Shown: positions 17,606 through 27,812, numbered from the stretch's first letter. The stretch is DNA of 64,000 nt from Tildeniella nuda ZEHNDER 1965/U140 (GCA_019358895.1 JAHHIG010000004.1:186001-250000), one strand, 5' to 3'. Numbers and translations are program-made. Notes: a model not told the origin generated them from the letters alone.

Positions 17606-20299
17606 ATGAATGCGGAAGAATTCTTCAATCAGGGGTTAGCCAAGGCTCAGAAAGGCGATCACAAAGGAGCCGTTGCTGATCTGACTGAGGCGATCCAACT
17701 TTACCCTCAGTATGCTGGGGCGCTGTTACACCGAGGAAATTCACGCACAGCGTTGCATGATCACAAGGGCGCGATCGCGGACTTCAATGCAGTGCTGCAA
17801 ATCAATCCCGCCATTGCGGAAGCGTTGATGGGTCGCGGTACAGCGCTGGCTCACGCGGGCGACAAGCAGGGGGCTGTAGCAGACTTTAATCAGGCGTTGC
17901 AGCTCAAGCCTAAATCGGCTGCTGTTTATATTCAACGTGGGATGGTGCGGGCTGATCTCAAAGATCCGGCAGGTGCGCTGGAGGATTTTAATCAAGCATT
18001 GCAGCTTGCGCCAAATGCGGTGTCTGCTTACATTCAGCGTGGCATTGTGCAGGCAGGGATGAAGCAGTTCTCTAAAGCGTTGGAGGATTTTAATCAGGCG
18101 CTACAGCTTGCGCCAAATGCGATCGCCGCCTACGTCCAGCGCGGCATTCTTTACTCAGAAACAGGGGAGAAAGAACGGGCGATCGCAGACTTTGAGCAGG
18201 CGCTTCAGCTCAGTCCTAACGCTGCCAGTATTTACGTTCAACGAGGCATGGTGCGGGCAAAGCAAAAAGACCAGATGGGCGCGATCGCGGACTTTAACCA
18301 TGCCCTGAAGCTCAACCCTAACCTGGTTAATGCTTACGTGCAGCGCGGCTTATTGCGATCGACGCTCGGTGATGCTCAGGGTGCTCTGGATGACTTTAAT
18401 CGGGGCTTGAAACTCAATCCGCACGCGATCGCACCGTACATTCAACGGGGCATTGCCTGTTCGGCACTGGGCAACCAACCAAAGGCGCTTGAGGATTTCA
18501 ATCGAGCGCTGGCAGTCGATCCGCATTCGCTTGAAGCACTGCTGCATCGGGGTAAAGTTCATGCTGAATTGGGCGATCGTGAGACCGCCGTTGCCGATTT
18601 TACGCAAGCGCTGACGCTGGATGCTCGCGCTGCAACTGCCTACCTTTGCCGCAGTGCCATGCAGCTTGAATTGGACGATCGCCAGAAAGCCTCTGAAGAC
18701 TTCAATCTTGCAGTGCAGATCCTGCCCAATGCGGCGGATGCCTACATTGAGCGGGGACTGTTTCGTGCCCAAATCGGCAATCAACGCGCTGCCCTGGAAG
18801 ACTTTAACCGCTGCCTGCGGATGCACTCCGATTCTGCCGCTGGCTATTTGCAACGGGGCATTTTGAAGACAGCGCTGGGAGAAATTGACGGAGCGATCGC
18901 AGACTTTGATCAGGCAATTAAGCTTGACCCCAGTTCGGATACGACGTACCTACATCGTGGTTTGGTCAAAGCGCAACTGGCAGACTTTGAAGGCGCGTTA
19001 GCTGATTTAAATTACGCGATTCAAAACGATCCCAATCTGGTGAATGCCTACATTAACCGGGGTGCGATCCACCTCAAGCTAGGCAACACGGATGCGGCTG
19101 ACGCTGACCTGCAAACGCTATTGAAAATTAGCCCCAATCCCGCGACAGCGGCGCTGAGTCGTGCGTTAGTGCTTGCCAAACTGGGTGATGAACAGGGCGC
19201 GATCGCGGATCTGAATCAAGCGCTACAGGCGAACCCAGCGACGATCGCGGCGCACCTTAATCGCGGTATTCTGTTAGCTGCCCTCGGCGATCAGCAAAAC
19301 GCCCTGGCAGATTTCAACCACGAACTCAAACTCAATCCGTCGTCAGCGGAAACCTTCGTGCAGCGTGGCGTTCTGCTGGCAGTACTGGGCGAAACGGCTG
19401 CTGCCCTCCAGGATCTGGATCAGGCATTGGCGCTCAATCCCCGACTGCAAACTGCCCGGTTCCATCGGGGTCAGTTGCATACCGATCGGATTCCCCATGC
19501 TGCGATCGCCGATCTCAACCAACTGCTTAACAGCAAAGCGGCTTCCATACCTGCTTACGTCCAGCGAGGGCTGGCACTGATGGCATTGGGCAAGCGCAAA
19601 CCCGCCATTGATGACTTTGGTGAGGCATTGCGCTTCCAGCCTGCGACTCCAGACGATTACCTATATCTGGGCATCGCGCATACTCAACTGGGCGAAAATC
19701 GTGCTACCGAAGCAGACTTTAATCAGGCGGTCGAACACAGTCACTATCCCGTGCAAACCTGCCTTCAGCGGGGAATTTGGCAAGCAACACTGGGCAACAC
19801 GCTAGGCGCACTGACTGATTTTGATTACGTGGTACAGGTGAATCCTACGCTGGCAACGGCTTACCTCCATCGCGGCATGGTGCGAGCGCTGACTGCCGAT
19901 ACCGAAGGCGCGATCGTGGACTTCTCACAAGTTCTGCAACTCTATCCTGCGTCTACCGCTGCTTGTCTCCATCGCAGTGCAGTTCAGAGCATAATGGGTA
20001 ATTTCACTGCCGCTGATGATGATTGGAACCAGGCACGACAAAACGGCGCAAAACCTGAAAATGCCTATTACGAAAGGGGTTTGGTGCGGTTAAAGCTGGC
20101 AGACAACAAAGGAGCTATCGCTGATTTTGATGCCGCGATCGCCGCCGAGCCTGATTTCACTGCCGCCTACATCAAGCGGAGCAAGCTTCGCGCCACATTG
20201 GGCGATCAGGATGGTGCCAACGCCGATTCGCAGAGGGTGACCGAACTGACAAGCCATTTCGACACGACAACAGAGACAACAGGACGCACCGAGCGGTAA
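17606..20299 (+). CDS. TPR solenoid protein of about 26 repeats
   Basis: An 897-aa protein made almost wholly of 34-residue tetratricopeptide repeats: 897/34 is about 26. The unit is close to GAIADFNQALQLNPNxxxAYxxRGxxxxxLGD, with A/G at the helix-packing sites and the Pro after each second helix. No signal peptide, membrane segment or catalytic domain is visible. TPR solenoids are protein-protein scaffolds, so this is a cytoplasmic scaffold or adaptor; the partner is unknown. The gene ends 54 bp before the sucrose-phosphate phosphatase start, on the same strand. Confidence 0.9.
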   Translation: MNAEEFFNQGLAKAQKGDHKGAVADLTEAIQLYPQYAGALLHRGNSRTALHDHKGAIADFNAVLQINPAIAEALMGRGTALAHAGDKQGAVADFNQALQLKPKSAAVYIQRGMVRADLKDPAGALEDFNQALQLAPNAVSAYIQRGIVQAGMKQFSKALEDFNQALQLAPNAIAAYVQRGILYSETGEKERAIADFEQALQLSPNAASIYVQRGMVRAKQKDQMGAIADFNHALKLNPNLVNAYVQRGLLRSTLGDAQGALDDFNRGLKLNPHAIAPYIQRGIACSALGNQPKALEDFNRALAVDPHSLEALLHRGKVHAELGDRETAVADFTQALTLDARAATAYLCRSAMQLELDDRQKASEDFNLAVQILPNAADAYIERGLFRAQIGNQRAALEDFNRCLRMHSDSAAGYLQRGILKTALGEIDGAIADFDQAIKLDPSSDTTYLHRGLVKAQLADFEGALADLNYAIQNDPNLVNAYINRGAIHLKLGNTDAADADLQTLLKISPNPATAALSRALVLAKLGDEQGAIADLNQALQANPATIAAHLNRGILLAALGDQQNALADFNHELKLNPSSAETFVQRGVLLAVLGETAAALQDLDQALALNPRLQTARFHRGQLHTDRIPHAAIADLNQLLNSKAASIPAYVQRGLALMALGKRKPAIDDFGEALRFQPATPDDYLYLGIAHTQLGENRATEADFNQAVEHSHYPVQTCLQRGIWQATLGNTLGALTDFDYVVQVNPTLATAYLHRGMVRALTADTEGAIVDFSQVLQLYPASTAACLHRSAVQSIMGNFTAADDDWNQARQNGAKPENAYYERGLVRLKLADNKGAIADFDAAIAAEPDFTAAYIKRSKLRATLGDQDGANADSQRVTELTSHFDTTTETTGRTER

Positions 20300-20353
20300 A
20301 CTCTGAGGGACATCAGTTTGACCACTGGCAACCCTTCACACAGGCGCTGTACC

Positions 20354-21100
20354 GTGAAGCCCTTCCTTTTTGTGACCGATTTAGACCATACGCTGGTAGG
20401 TGACGATCGCGCCCTGCACGTTCTCAACCAGCAGCTAGAGCAGCATCGCCAGCAGTATGGGACGAAGATTGTGTATTCGACCGGGCGATCGCCCACCAGC
20501 TATAGCCAGCTTATTGCCGAAAAGCCTCTCCTGCCGCCTGACATCCTGATCTGCGCGGTCGGCACCGAAATTTATCATGAGGGTAGCGACACACCCGACT
20601 CGATCTGGTCGCAAAAACTCTCTGTTGGGTGGCAGCGAGACGTAGTTGCGACCAGTGCGGCACGTTTTGTTGATCTCACGCCGCAGCCCGACTCTGAGCA
20701 GCGCCCCTTCAAAGTCAGCTACTTTCTCAGTGAACAGGCAGCCGTCGAGGTTATCCCCGATCTGGAAGCGCTGCTCGAAGAACAGGGACTGGACACACAA
20801 GTCATCTTCAGTGGTGGCAAAGATTTAGACATTCTGCCGCGTCAGGCAAATAAAGGGATGGCAATGTCTTTTGTGCGTCAATTCCTGGAGTTTGAACCCA
20901 TGCGCACCGTTGCCTGCGGTGATTCTGGTAATGACGTGGCGCTGTTTCACGATCGACCCGAACGCGGCATCATCGTCGGCAATGCTCGCCCTGAACTGCT
21001 CCAATGGCACCAGGCAAACCCCAACCCCAATCGCTACCTTGCCCTCGCCAATTGCGCTGGAGGCATTTTAGAAGGGCTGCAACACTTTAGGTTTATTTAG
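20354..21100 (+). CDS. spp: Sucrose-phosphate phosphatase
   Basis: A protein of about 248 aa of the HAD superfamily (Cof/SPP branch). Motif I is FVTDLDHTLVGDDRAL, where both Asp are catalytic and DLDxTLVG is typical of sucrose-phosphatase. Motif II is YSTGRSPTS and motif IV is GDSGNDVALF. It removes phosphate from sucrose 6-phosphate, the last step of sucrose synthesis, used in cyanobacterial osmoprotection. The ORF track begins at a TTG (20318); the GTG at 20354 (VKPFLFVTDLDH) gives the family-like start. Sucrose-phosphate synthase is not in the window. Closely related glucosylglycerol or mannosylglycerate phosphatases are less likely. Confidence 0.82.
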   Translation: MKPFLFVTDLDHTLVGDDRALHVLNQQLEQHRQQYGTKIVYSTGRSPTSYSQLIAEKPLLPPDILICAVGTEIYHEGSDTPDSIWSQKLSVGWQRDVVATSAARFVDLTPQPDSEQRPFKVSYFLSEQAAVEVIPDLEALLEEQGLDTQVIFSGGKDLDILPRQANKGMAMSFVRQFLEFEPMRTVACGDSGNDVALFHDRPERGIIVGNARPELLQWHQANPNPNRYLALANCAGGILEGLQHFRFI

Positions 21101-21126
21101 TTTTTAGTTGTTAGTTTTTAGTTGCT
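21098..21126. repeat. AGTTTTTAGTTG repeat, left copy
   Basis: TTTAGTTTTTAGTTGTTAG directly after the phosphatase stop. An inverted relative lies at 21836-21867, so the pair flanks the SUKH-like gene. Confidence 0.7.
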
Positions 21127-21172
21127 AGCGTTGGAAAAAGTCGCAGCATTTTTAGTGGTTTTCGCTATTTTT

Positions 21173-21730
21173 ATGAAACTCGAAGAATTTCAGAAGAATT
21201 TTCCAATCGGGACTGAAGTGCCTGAAACTTTTGTGCGACTGCTTGAGTTTCAGAACATTCGAGATTTGTATTTCGGTAATTTCAGCCTTATTGACTTCTC
21301 TCGTGATGAAGTTTTGCTGCTGTTGTTTGGCGAAAATAATCGAGACGCGGCTTCTCAGTTCATCGTCTTTGGTCACTCTCCTGCGGGTGCTTCGTATGGC
21401 TATTGGTTATACGACAAGCACACGATTGATACGGCTCCAATTGCTGTCATTGGCTTCGGAGGGGACGGTAATACAGTCATTGCTAACTCATTGCAAGAGT
21501 TTTTGCAAATCATTTCAATTGGAGAAGATCCCCTCTGCTATGTAATTACTGAATGGGGATGGACAGATCGCAATGAGATCGAAGTGAACGAAAACTTAGA
21601 AGACTACCGTAAATGGCTATTTAGAGAGTTGACTTTGACTGTACCAACAATTGAGGAAGCTGATGCAATTGTGACCTCAGCAAAAAATGCACATCCCGAT
21701 TTTGATCAGTGGATACAAGCACTTGTATAA
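21173..21730 (+). CDS. SUKH (SMI1/KNR4)-like hypothetical protein
   Basis: A 185-aa protein starting at the ATG 21173 (MKLEEFQKNF); the track start at 21122 is a TTG. The core YGYWLYDKH..PIAVIGFGGDGNTVIANSLQEFLQIIS resembles the SUKH fold, in which a glycine-rich strand-turn is followed by a helix that packs on a beta-sheet. SUKH proteins are often immunity proteins against bacterial toxins, but stand-alone members exist. No toxin gene is adjacent. The coding sequence is clearly more AT-rich than its neighbours and is bracketed by inverted repeats, which suggests later acquisition. Family assignment is tentative. Confidence 0.55.
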   Translation: MKLEEFQKNFPIGTEVPETFVRLLEFQNIRDLYFGNFSLIDFSRDEVLLLLFGENNRDAASQFIVFGHSPAGASYGYWLYDKHTIDTAPIAVIGFGGDGNTVIANSLQEFLQIISIGEDPLCYVITEWGWTDRNEIEVNENLEDYRKWLFRELTLTVPTIEEADAIVTSAKNAHPDFDQWIQALV

Positions 21731-21835
21731 GAATGACTGAAACGAAATCGACCATAGAGATAGCGGCGGATAGCTGAGAGTTTGTAAGGTACCAGAACAT
21801 TTCTGTTGATTTGGTTGATAGTCAACTACATTAAA

Positions 21836-21867
21836 AGCTAACAACCAACAACTAAAAACTAAAAACT
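21836..21867. repeat. AGTTTTTAGTTG repeat, right copy (inverted)
   Basis: AACAACTAAAAACTAAAAAC lies just upstream of ruvA, inverted relative to the copy at 21098. Confidence 0.7.
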
Positions 21868-21874
21868 GCATTAC

Positions 21875-22495
21875 ATGCTCGGTTATCTCAAGGGTACTGT
21901 TGCCTACATTCAAAAAGCCAACAACCGCGTGACGTTGACGTTAGAGGTGGGTCAGATTGGCTATGACATCCAGATTGTGCCGCGACTGTTGCAGCAGGTG
22001 TCTGGCGGGGAGACGGTGCAAATTTTTACCCATCTCCATGTGCGAGACGATCAGGTGGTGCTGTTTGGGTTTGACTCTGCCGCCGAGCGAGATCTGTTTC
22101 GGCAACTGGTGAGCGTGAGTGGCATTGGTCCACAATTGGCGCTGGCATTGCTTGATACGATGGGGCTACAAGATCTGGTGCAGGCGATCGTCGTTGGCAA
22201 TACCCGCGCCCTCTCTCGCACTCCAGGCGTAGGCACCAAAACCGCTGAACGTCTCGCGCTAGAACTCAAAAGCAAGCTGGCAGAATGGCGACAGCAAGCA
22301 GGGATGATCACTGCTCCTTCTGCGGGTCCGACACTCTCGATTCAGGAGGATGTTGAGATGACGCTGCTGGCATTAGGCTACACCAACAGCGAGATTGCTC
22401 AGGCATTACAAACCGTTGGGCAAAGCAGCACACTCTCGAAAACTGCCGATGCGGAGGAGTGGATTCGCAGCGCGATCGCGTGGTTGAGTCGATAG
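21875..22495 (+). CDS. ruvA: Holliday junction DNA helicase subunit RuvA
   Basis: A 206-aa protein that binds four-way DNA junctions and loads the RuvB motor for branch migration. Domain I (OB fold) begins MLGYLKGTVAYIQ and contains THLHVRDDQVVLFGF. Domain II has two helix-hairpin-helix motifs (LVSVSGIGPQLALALLDT and LSRTPGVGTKTAERLALEL). Domain III (about 150-206, DVEMTLLALGYTNSEIAQAL) contacts RuvB. Length is normal. Neither ruvB nor ruvC is adjacent. The start sits inside a repeat and has no clear ribosome binding site. Confidence 0.95.
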   Translation: MLGYLKGTVAYIQKANNRVTLTLEVGQIGYDIQIVPRLLQQVSGGETVQIFTHLHVRDDQVVLFGFDSAAERDLFRQLVSVSGIGPQLALALLDTMGLQDLVQAIVVGNTRALSRTPGVGTKTAERLALELKSKLAEWRQQAGMITAPSAGPTLSIQEDVEMTLLALGYTNSEIAQALQTVGQSSTLSKTADAEEWIRSAIAWLSR

Positions 22496-22499
22496 GGGA

Positions 22500-22635
22500 A
22501 GTGGGAGAGGCTAGGGGCGCATGGGAGGCAGGGGAGGCTAGAGGAGAAACTCAAAATTCAAGCATCCCTTGCTTCCCCCGACTCCCTTGCTTCCCCCGCC
22601 TCTCTTGCTTCCTCCGCTCCTCTAGCCCTTCTTCA
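22500..22635. repeat. Purine-rich/pyrimidine-rich inverted repeat after ruvA
   Basis: GGGAGGCAGGGGAGGCTAGA and, inverted, tandem CTTGCTTCCCCCGCCTC units form a long imperfect palindrome. Such GGGGAGG/CCTCCCC repeats recur in this genome. It could act as a terminator for ruvA. Confidence 0.6.
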
Positions 22636-22696
22636 CCTGGGTTGCAATCCGTAGTCATAACGAGTATGATTTAAGGATGAGATTGAGAGAGATGCT

Positions 22697-22960
22697 ATGG
22701 TCAAAGTAGAAGCAATTCCCATTAACAAGATTCGTCGCCCGTTGTTTCGGCAAAACGATCAGGCAAAGGTGGCTGCCTTAATGGAGTCGATTCAAGAAAT
22801 TGGGTTGCAAGAGCCGATCGATGTGCTGGAGGTGGACGGCGAATATTACGGGTTTTCAGGCTGTCACCGTTATGAGGCATGTAGCCGTTTGGGGCAGGAC
22901 ACTATTCTTTGTCGGGTGCGCCGCGCTCCACGTTCGGTTTTACAACGACACTTAGCTTAG
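22697..22960 (+). CDS. srx: Sulfiredoxin
   Basis: An 87-aa ParB-like-fold protein. The motif YGFSGCHRYEA contains the catalytic Cys (FSGCHR) that defines sulfiredoxin, which uses ATP to reduce over-oxidised (sulfinic) peroxiredoxin. The N-terminus VEAIPINKIRRPLFRQNDQAKV is also typical. The start has a good upstream GAGAGA. Dps follows 170 bp downstream on the same strand, which suggests a shared oxidative-stress setting, although they need not be co-transcribed. Confidence 0.92.
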   Translation: MVKVEAIPINKIRRPLFRQNDQAKVAALMESIQEIGLQEPIDVLEVDGEYYGFSGCHRYEACSRLGQDTILCRVRRAPRSVLQRHLA

Positions 22961-23130
22961 GCTTCACTTAAGCGCAGGATGCATCAATGGGGTTAGCCTC
23001 TTTGCTAGAACGCAGAGAGGTTCTAGAATCCGTTGAGAGACCGAACCAACGTTTGTTGCACTATGCAGCGCGTTTTCACAATTTTCATTAGCCCAATCTA
23101 ATCGAGTTTTCATCTCATCCGGAGGATCGT

Positions 23131-23622
23131 ATGGCAGTTCCAATCGCTACAATTCCAATCAACATCGGTATTGACGAAAAATCGAGAGGTGCGATCGCAG
23201 AGGGATTATCCCATCTGCTGGCTGACACCTATTCCTTGTATCTCAAAACCCACAACTTTCACTGGAACGTCACTGGACCCATGTTTCAAACGCTGCACCT
23301 GATGTTTGAAGGGCAGTACACCGAACTGGCAGCCGCAGTAGATTTGATTGCTGAGCGTATTCGGGCACTTGGCTTTCCGGCACCTGGCACTTATTCCGAG
23401 TTTGCGCGGTTGAGTTCAATCTCTGAACCAATGGGCGTGCCCAAAGCAGAAGACATGATTCGTGAACTGGTCGAAGGGCAGGAAGCCGTTGTACGTACCG
23501 CGCGATCGATCTTTCCAACCCTTGAACAAGTGAACGACGAACCAACCGCCGACCTTCTGACCCAACGGATGCAAGTGCATGAAAAAACCGCCTGGATGCT
23601 AAGAAGCCTGCTAGAAGGTTGA
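23131..23622 (+). CDS. dps: Dps-family ferritin-like protein
   Basis: A 163-aa Dps protein that stores iron, consumes hydrogen peroxide and may bind DNA. Its inter-subunit ferroxidase ligands are visible in [20 protein letters not shown] and [15 protein letters not shown] (His, His, Asp, Glu pattern). The start is well supported by the strong site CCGGAGGA seven bases before the ATG. The N-terminal tail is short and carries few Lys or Arg, so strong DNA binding is not certain. Confidence 0.93.
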   Translation: MAVPIATIPINIGIDEKSRGAIAEGLSHLLADTYSLYLKTHNFHWNVTGPMFQTLHLMFEGQYTELAAAVDLIAERIRALGFPAPGTYSEFARLSSISEPMGVPKAEDMIRELVEGQEAVVRTARSIFPTLEQVNDEPTADLLTQRMQVHEKTAWMLRSLLEG

Positions 23623-23715
23623 GAGTCTGGGAACGTTAAGAGTTTTGAGTTTTGAGTTTTGAGTGAGGGGTAACAACTTAAAATTCAAGCCTCTCAACTC
23701 AAACTCTCTTTCCCT

Positions 23716-24393
<678 letters not shown>

Positions 24394-24477
24394 CGAAGCG
24401 TGAGATCAAGAATCGTGCAGTTTGGGCGAGAGCGCATTATCGTAGGATGGAATCATCTTTGAGGCGCTGATTTCTGG

Positions 24478-26163
24478 ATGCAACAAGTCTGGATGCAACG
24501 AGATTACTGCGATCGGGTTTCCTCACGGCTGTTGGTGCTGTTTGTTCAGTCTCTACGATCCCAGCGACTACCCTGGGCAGCGCTATCGGCAATCTGTCTA
24601 GTGATGTCAGCAGAATCAAGTCTCGCTGCTAGCCGCAAGGATATTGACTTGCAAGTGGGCGTGGAGCAGCGCTTTGGTAGCAAACCAACGGACGCGTTAA
24701 CGTTGCAAGCACCGTCGGGCGATCGCCTCACCTTCCGCTTTGAGACAGAGGGTAAACCGCAAACCGTCACTGGCACCAGCGCGACGTTAGAGATTGTTCA
24801 GCAACCGCTACCCGAACCAGCGCTACAAGAACGTGTGGTACTCAGCACCCATCGCAGTTTTGAAAGTGCTGAAGATAGTGCCAATCGCTGGCTTGCTCAG
24901 GGCATTCCGGTAGAGCTTGCCCAACCACAACGCTGGCAAGTATGGGCAAAGCGAGACGTTTATTCTACGCCTCTGTTGCGCCGTCTGCTGCTGCAAAGCT
25001 TGCAAGAACATGGCATTCAAACAGCTTACATTGATACGCAAATTTTGCCCAAGCAGCCGCGTGCATCGCTGGTGGTCAATGGCTACCGCTACACCCGCGA
25101 TCGCATCGAAATCTTGTCGGGACAAGGTGCCGTTCGTGTCATCGAAAAGAGTGGCGACAAAACCCGTCAACTTTATGCGGGTAGTTTGCGCGTCCAGCCT
25201 AATGCCTATGGCACGTATACCCTTGTCAATCAGGTGCCGCTTGAAGCGTATCTGCGTGGCGTGGTGCCCTATGAGATTGGCACGTGGGCAGTGCAGCCAG
25301 TGCTACAGGTACAGGCAATCCTGGCGCGTACCTATGCTCTCCGCAACCTGCGACGGTTTGCGATCGATGGCTACCAGCTTTGCGCCGATACACAATGTCA
25401 GGTTTACAACGGTCTCACAGGCGCTGATCCAGCGACCGATCGCGCGATCGCTGCCACGCGTGGCAAAGTGTTGACCTACAACAACGAACTGGTAGATGCC
25501 GTCTACTCTTCTTCTACAGGCGGGATCACCGCGCCCTTTAACGATGTCTGGTCGGGTGCCGAGCGTCCCTACCTGCGGGCAATCATCGATTCAGTCGCAA
25601 ATCCCTGGGATCTAGCGCGTCAGAGTTTAGCCGATGAGAAGAACTTTCGCCGCTTTATCAGCCAAACCAAAGGGTTTAACGAAGCGAGCGAGGAGATGTT
25701 TCGGTGGCGGATCGAGAGCCGTATTGAAACGCTCAACCAGGACATACGGCGCTATCTGACGACGATTAAAAGCCCGCTAGCGACCTTTAAAACGATTCAA
25801 CGCCTGACTGTGACGCAGCGATCGCCAGCAGGGCGAGTGATCAGACTAACCGTCACAACTGACGCTGGCAGCATAGAGCTGGAAAAGGACAATATTCTAG
25901 TAGCGCTTTATGCTCCCAACAGTACCCTCTTTTACCTGGAACCACTCTACGGAGCAAACCGAGTATTAAAAGGTTATACCTTTGTTGGCGGTGGTTTGGG
26001 TCATGGTGTCGGACTGAGCCAGACAGGTACTTATTACTTGGGCAAGTTAGGCTGGTCGAGCGATCGCATCCTCAGCTTCTATTTTCCTGGCACCCAGCTA
26101 CAGCCTATTAGCAACGCCATCACCTTCTGGCGCGATGCTAATGGTAAGGAAAGCGGTAGTTAG
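24478..26163 (+). CDS. SpoIID/LytB domain protein
   Basis: A 561-aa exported protein with an N-terminal hydrophobic signal (LPWAALSAICLVMSAESSLAA). The central SpoIID domain (about 245-400) shows VPLEAYLRGVVPYEIGTW, ILARTYALRNL, and VYSSSTGGIT.., the conserved core of SpoIID/LytB peptidoglycan lytic transglycosylases and amidase activators; the Glu of PYEIG is the predicted catalytic residue. The C-terminal FVGGGLGHGVGLSQTGTYYL is also typical. In a non-sporulating cyanobacterium it probably acts on peptidoglycan in cell-wall remodelling or hormogonium processes. Confidence 0.85.
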   Translation: MQQVWMQRDYCDRVSSRLLVLFVQSLRSQRLPWAALSAICLVMSAESSLAASRKDIDLQVGVEQRFGSKPTDALTLQAPSGDRLTFRFETEGKPQTVTGTSATLEIVQQPLPEPALQERVVLSTHRSFESAEDSANRWLAQGIPVELAQPQRWQVWAKRDVYSTPLLRRLLLQSLQEHGIQTAYIDTQILPKQPRASLVVNGYRYTRDRIEILSGQGAVRVIEKSGDKTRQLYAGSLRVQPNAYGTYTLVNQVPLEAYLRGVVPYEIGTWAVQPVLQVQAILARTYALRNLRRFAIDGYQLCADTQCQVYNGLTGADPATDRAIAATRGKVLTYNNELVDAVYSSSTGGITAPFNDVWSGAERPYLRAIIDSVANPWDLARQSLADEKNFRRFISQTKGFNEASEEMFRWRIESRIETLNQDIRRYLTTIKSPLATFKTIQRLTVTQRSPAGRVIRLTVTTDAGSIELEKDNILVALYAPNSTLFYLEPLYGANRVLKGYTFVGGGLGHGVGLSQTGTYYLGKLGWSSDRILSFYFPGTQLQPISNAITFWRDANGKESGS

Positions 26164-26221
26164 AAAGGGCGATCAAGAGACCTAAGAAACACATGCTTCC
26201 CTGATACGAAAGCGCACCATA

Positions 26222-26259
26222 AAAGAGGCAAAGAGACAGTTGAGACTCTTTACCTCTTA
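26222..26259 (-). terminator. Rho-independent terminator of petF
   Basis: On the minus strand AAGAGGTAAAGAGTC pairs with GACTCTTTGCCTCTT-like sequence in a stem of about 13 bp with one mismatch, followed by TTTT. It lies 32 bp after the petF stop. Confidence 0.75.
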
Positions 26260-26290
26260 TCCCGATCGGTAGTACAGCTAAGGTGTACTG

Positions 26291-26590
26291 CTAGTACAGT
26301 TCTTCTTCTTGATGCGTGATAATGGTGCAATCAGAGGTGGGATAAGCCACACACGTAAGCACATAGCCAGCTTCAATCTGATCGTCATCCAGGAAGGATT
26401 GGTCAGATTGATCAACGGTGCCTTCCTTCAACTTGCCAGCACAAGTTGAGCAAGCTCCTGCTCTACAGGAGTAGGGCAGATCAAGCCCCTGCTCTTCAGC
26501 AGCATCGAGAATATACTCGTCTTCGGGAACCTCAATCGTTGTGTTCAGCCCTTCGGCCTCGTTGACTAACGTGACCTTAAAAGTTGCCAT
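26291..26590 (-). CDS. petF: Plant-type [2Fe-2S] ferredoxin I
   Basis: A 99-aa soluble ferredoxin that accepts electrons from photosystem I and supplies FNR and other reductases. The cluster ligands are in CRAGACSTC plus the distant Cys of YVLTCVAYP (CX4CX2C..C). The C-terminal HQEEELY is typical of photosynthetic ferredoxins. The start MATFKVTLV is preceded by GAGAGGA at a good distance. It is a single-gene unit with its own terminator. Confidence 0.96.
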   Translation of the reverse strand: MATFKVTLVNEAEGLNTTIEVPEDEYILDAAEEQGLDLPYSCRAGACSTCAGKLKEGTVDQSDQSFLDDDQIEAGYVLTCVAYPTSDCTIITHQEEELY

Positions 26591-27113
26591 GCAGTGGTCC
26601 TCTCAATTAATGGAAACAGCACTCTAAGCTCATTGGAAGCTGGCTCTGTAGCTCTGTGTGGATAAAGTCTGCTTCCTGAATCAGCTTTACTCTTGATACT
26701 ACGGGAAAACAACGGCTTTAGAAACGGCAATGTATCAGTGGGATGAATGGTATTCGTAATAAAAGTATCGGTTTTAATCTAGTTAGCTTATATAACGATC
26801 CGTCAGGTTCTACTTTGTACCGATGCAAACAGGCACCAGGAAAGGGCATTCGTCTGATCGAGCCTCAATTAGGCTCACTTGCTCCTACCAATGGGTCGCT
26901 CTCGACCTAACTCTTTCTACCGGAGTGCATCCAAGCTGTGCGAAGGATCGTACTGTAGCTAACGGGCTACTGTAATTTGACTCCAGATCGACACCCCGAT
27001 CGCCAAACGACAGCTAAAAAGGGTGCTTTGGTAATTCAAGCCAGCCACTTAAACCAAAACTTAGAGTGGCTTTGGGGCACGCTAACGTTCATTCATCTTC
27101 ACCGGAAACTATA
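26591..27113. other. Intergenic region between divergent petF and CHRD genes
   Basis: About 520 bp with no ORF. On the petF strand an AT-rich TTATATAA near 26788 may be part of a promoter. Near the CHRD side AGCCACT (27043) and AGTGGCT (27065) form a 7-bp stem-loop about 40 bp before the start. Nothing else is recognisable. Confidence 0.45.
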
Positions 27114-27812
27114 ATGCGTCAACGTAGTAAGAGTTTTGTCAACCTGATGCTCGGCATCATGACTTGCCTGATCCTGGTGAGTCTTTCAACGCCAGCGATG
27201 AGTCAGGGTACAGCGACGTTGTGGTCAGCCTCAACCAAGACGTTTAACCGCGCCGCGATCGCGCCCTCAAGTGAGGCGATCGCCACCCAACTGTCAATGC
27301 ACCTGCAAGCAGCAGAAACCGTACTTCTGGCACAAGCCGAACCAGCACCAGCACCAACCACCGAGACCGCTCCGATGACTGGCACAACTACTGGCACAAC
27401 CATTGTCAGATATGTTGCTGTGATGTCAGGGAAAGCGGTCGCGCCTTCTGCATCCACCTATGCCTTTGGTTCAGCAGGAGCAGCTCTGATTGGTAATCGC
27501 CTGGTTATTCGTGGTGATTATAGTGGTTTATCCAGCCCGCTCCGTGACTATGCGACTGATCCCGTCAATCCACCCAACCCCAACATTACATCGGGCATCC
27601 ACGTCCACAGAGGCGAACCCTCAAAAAACGGACCGTTTCAATATGCGTTGACAGTAGAACCAGCGGCAAATCAACTCAGCGGCAGGTTTATGGGCGAATA
27701 CACACTGACCGAGGAACAACTGCAAGCACTGACTAATGGCACGCTCTATATGGATCTTCACACCAAGCAAAACCGTGCAGGCGAACTGCGCGGTATCTTC
27801 AAAGCCTACTAA
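27114..27812 (+). CDS. CHRD domain protein, exported
   Basis: A 232-aa protein with a signal peptide (FVNLMLGIMTCLILVSLSTPAMS), a Pro/Thr-rich spacer (EPAPAPTTETAPMTGTTTGT), and a C-terminal CHRD-like domain of about 120 residues (TSGIHVHRGEPSKNGPFQYALTV..LYMDLHTKQNRAGELRGIF). The His-containing GIHVHRG and DLHTKQNRAGELRG are CHRD hallmarks. The domain was named from chordin and its bacterial role is unknown. The ORF-track start at 27066 is upstream; the ATG at 27114, preceded by CCGGAAA, fits the signal peptide. Confidence 0.85.
   Translation: MRQRSKSFVNLMLGIMTCLILVSLSTPAMSQGTATLWSASTKTFNRAAIAPSSEAIATQLSMHLQAAETVLLAQAEPAPAPTTETAPMTGTTTGTTIVRYVAVMSGKAVAPSASTYAFGSAGAALIGNRLVIRGDYSGLSSPLRDYATDPVNPPNPNITSGIHVHRGEPSKNGPFQYALTVEPAANQLSGRFMGEYTLTEEQLQALTNGTLYMDLHTKQNRAGELRGIFKAY

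Noticed and set aside
22459-22674. 71-aa ORF at the ruvA end
   Set aside because: Low-complexity reading of a GGGAGGC/CTTCCCC inverted repeat.
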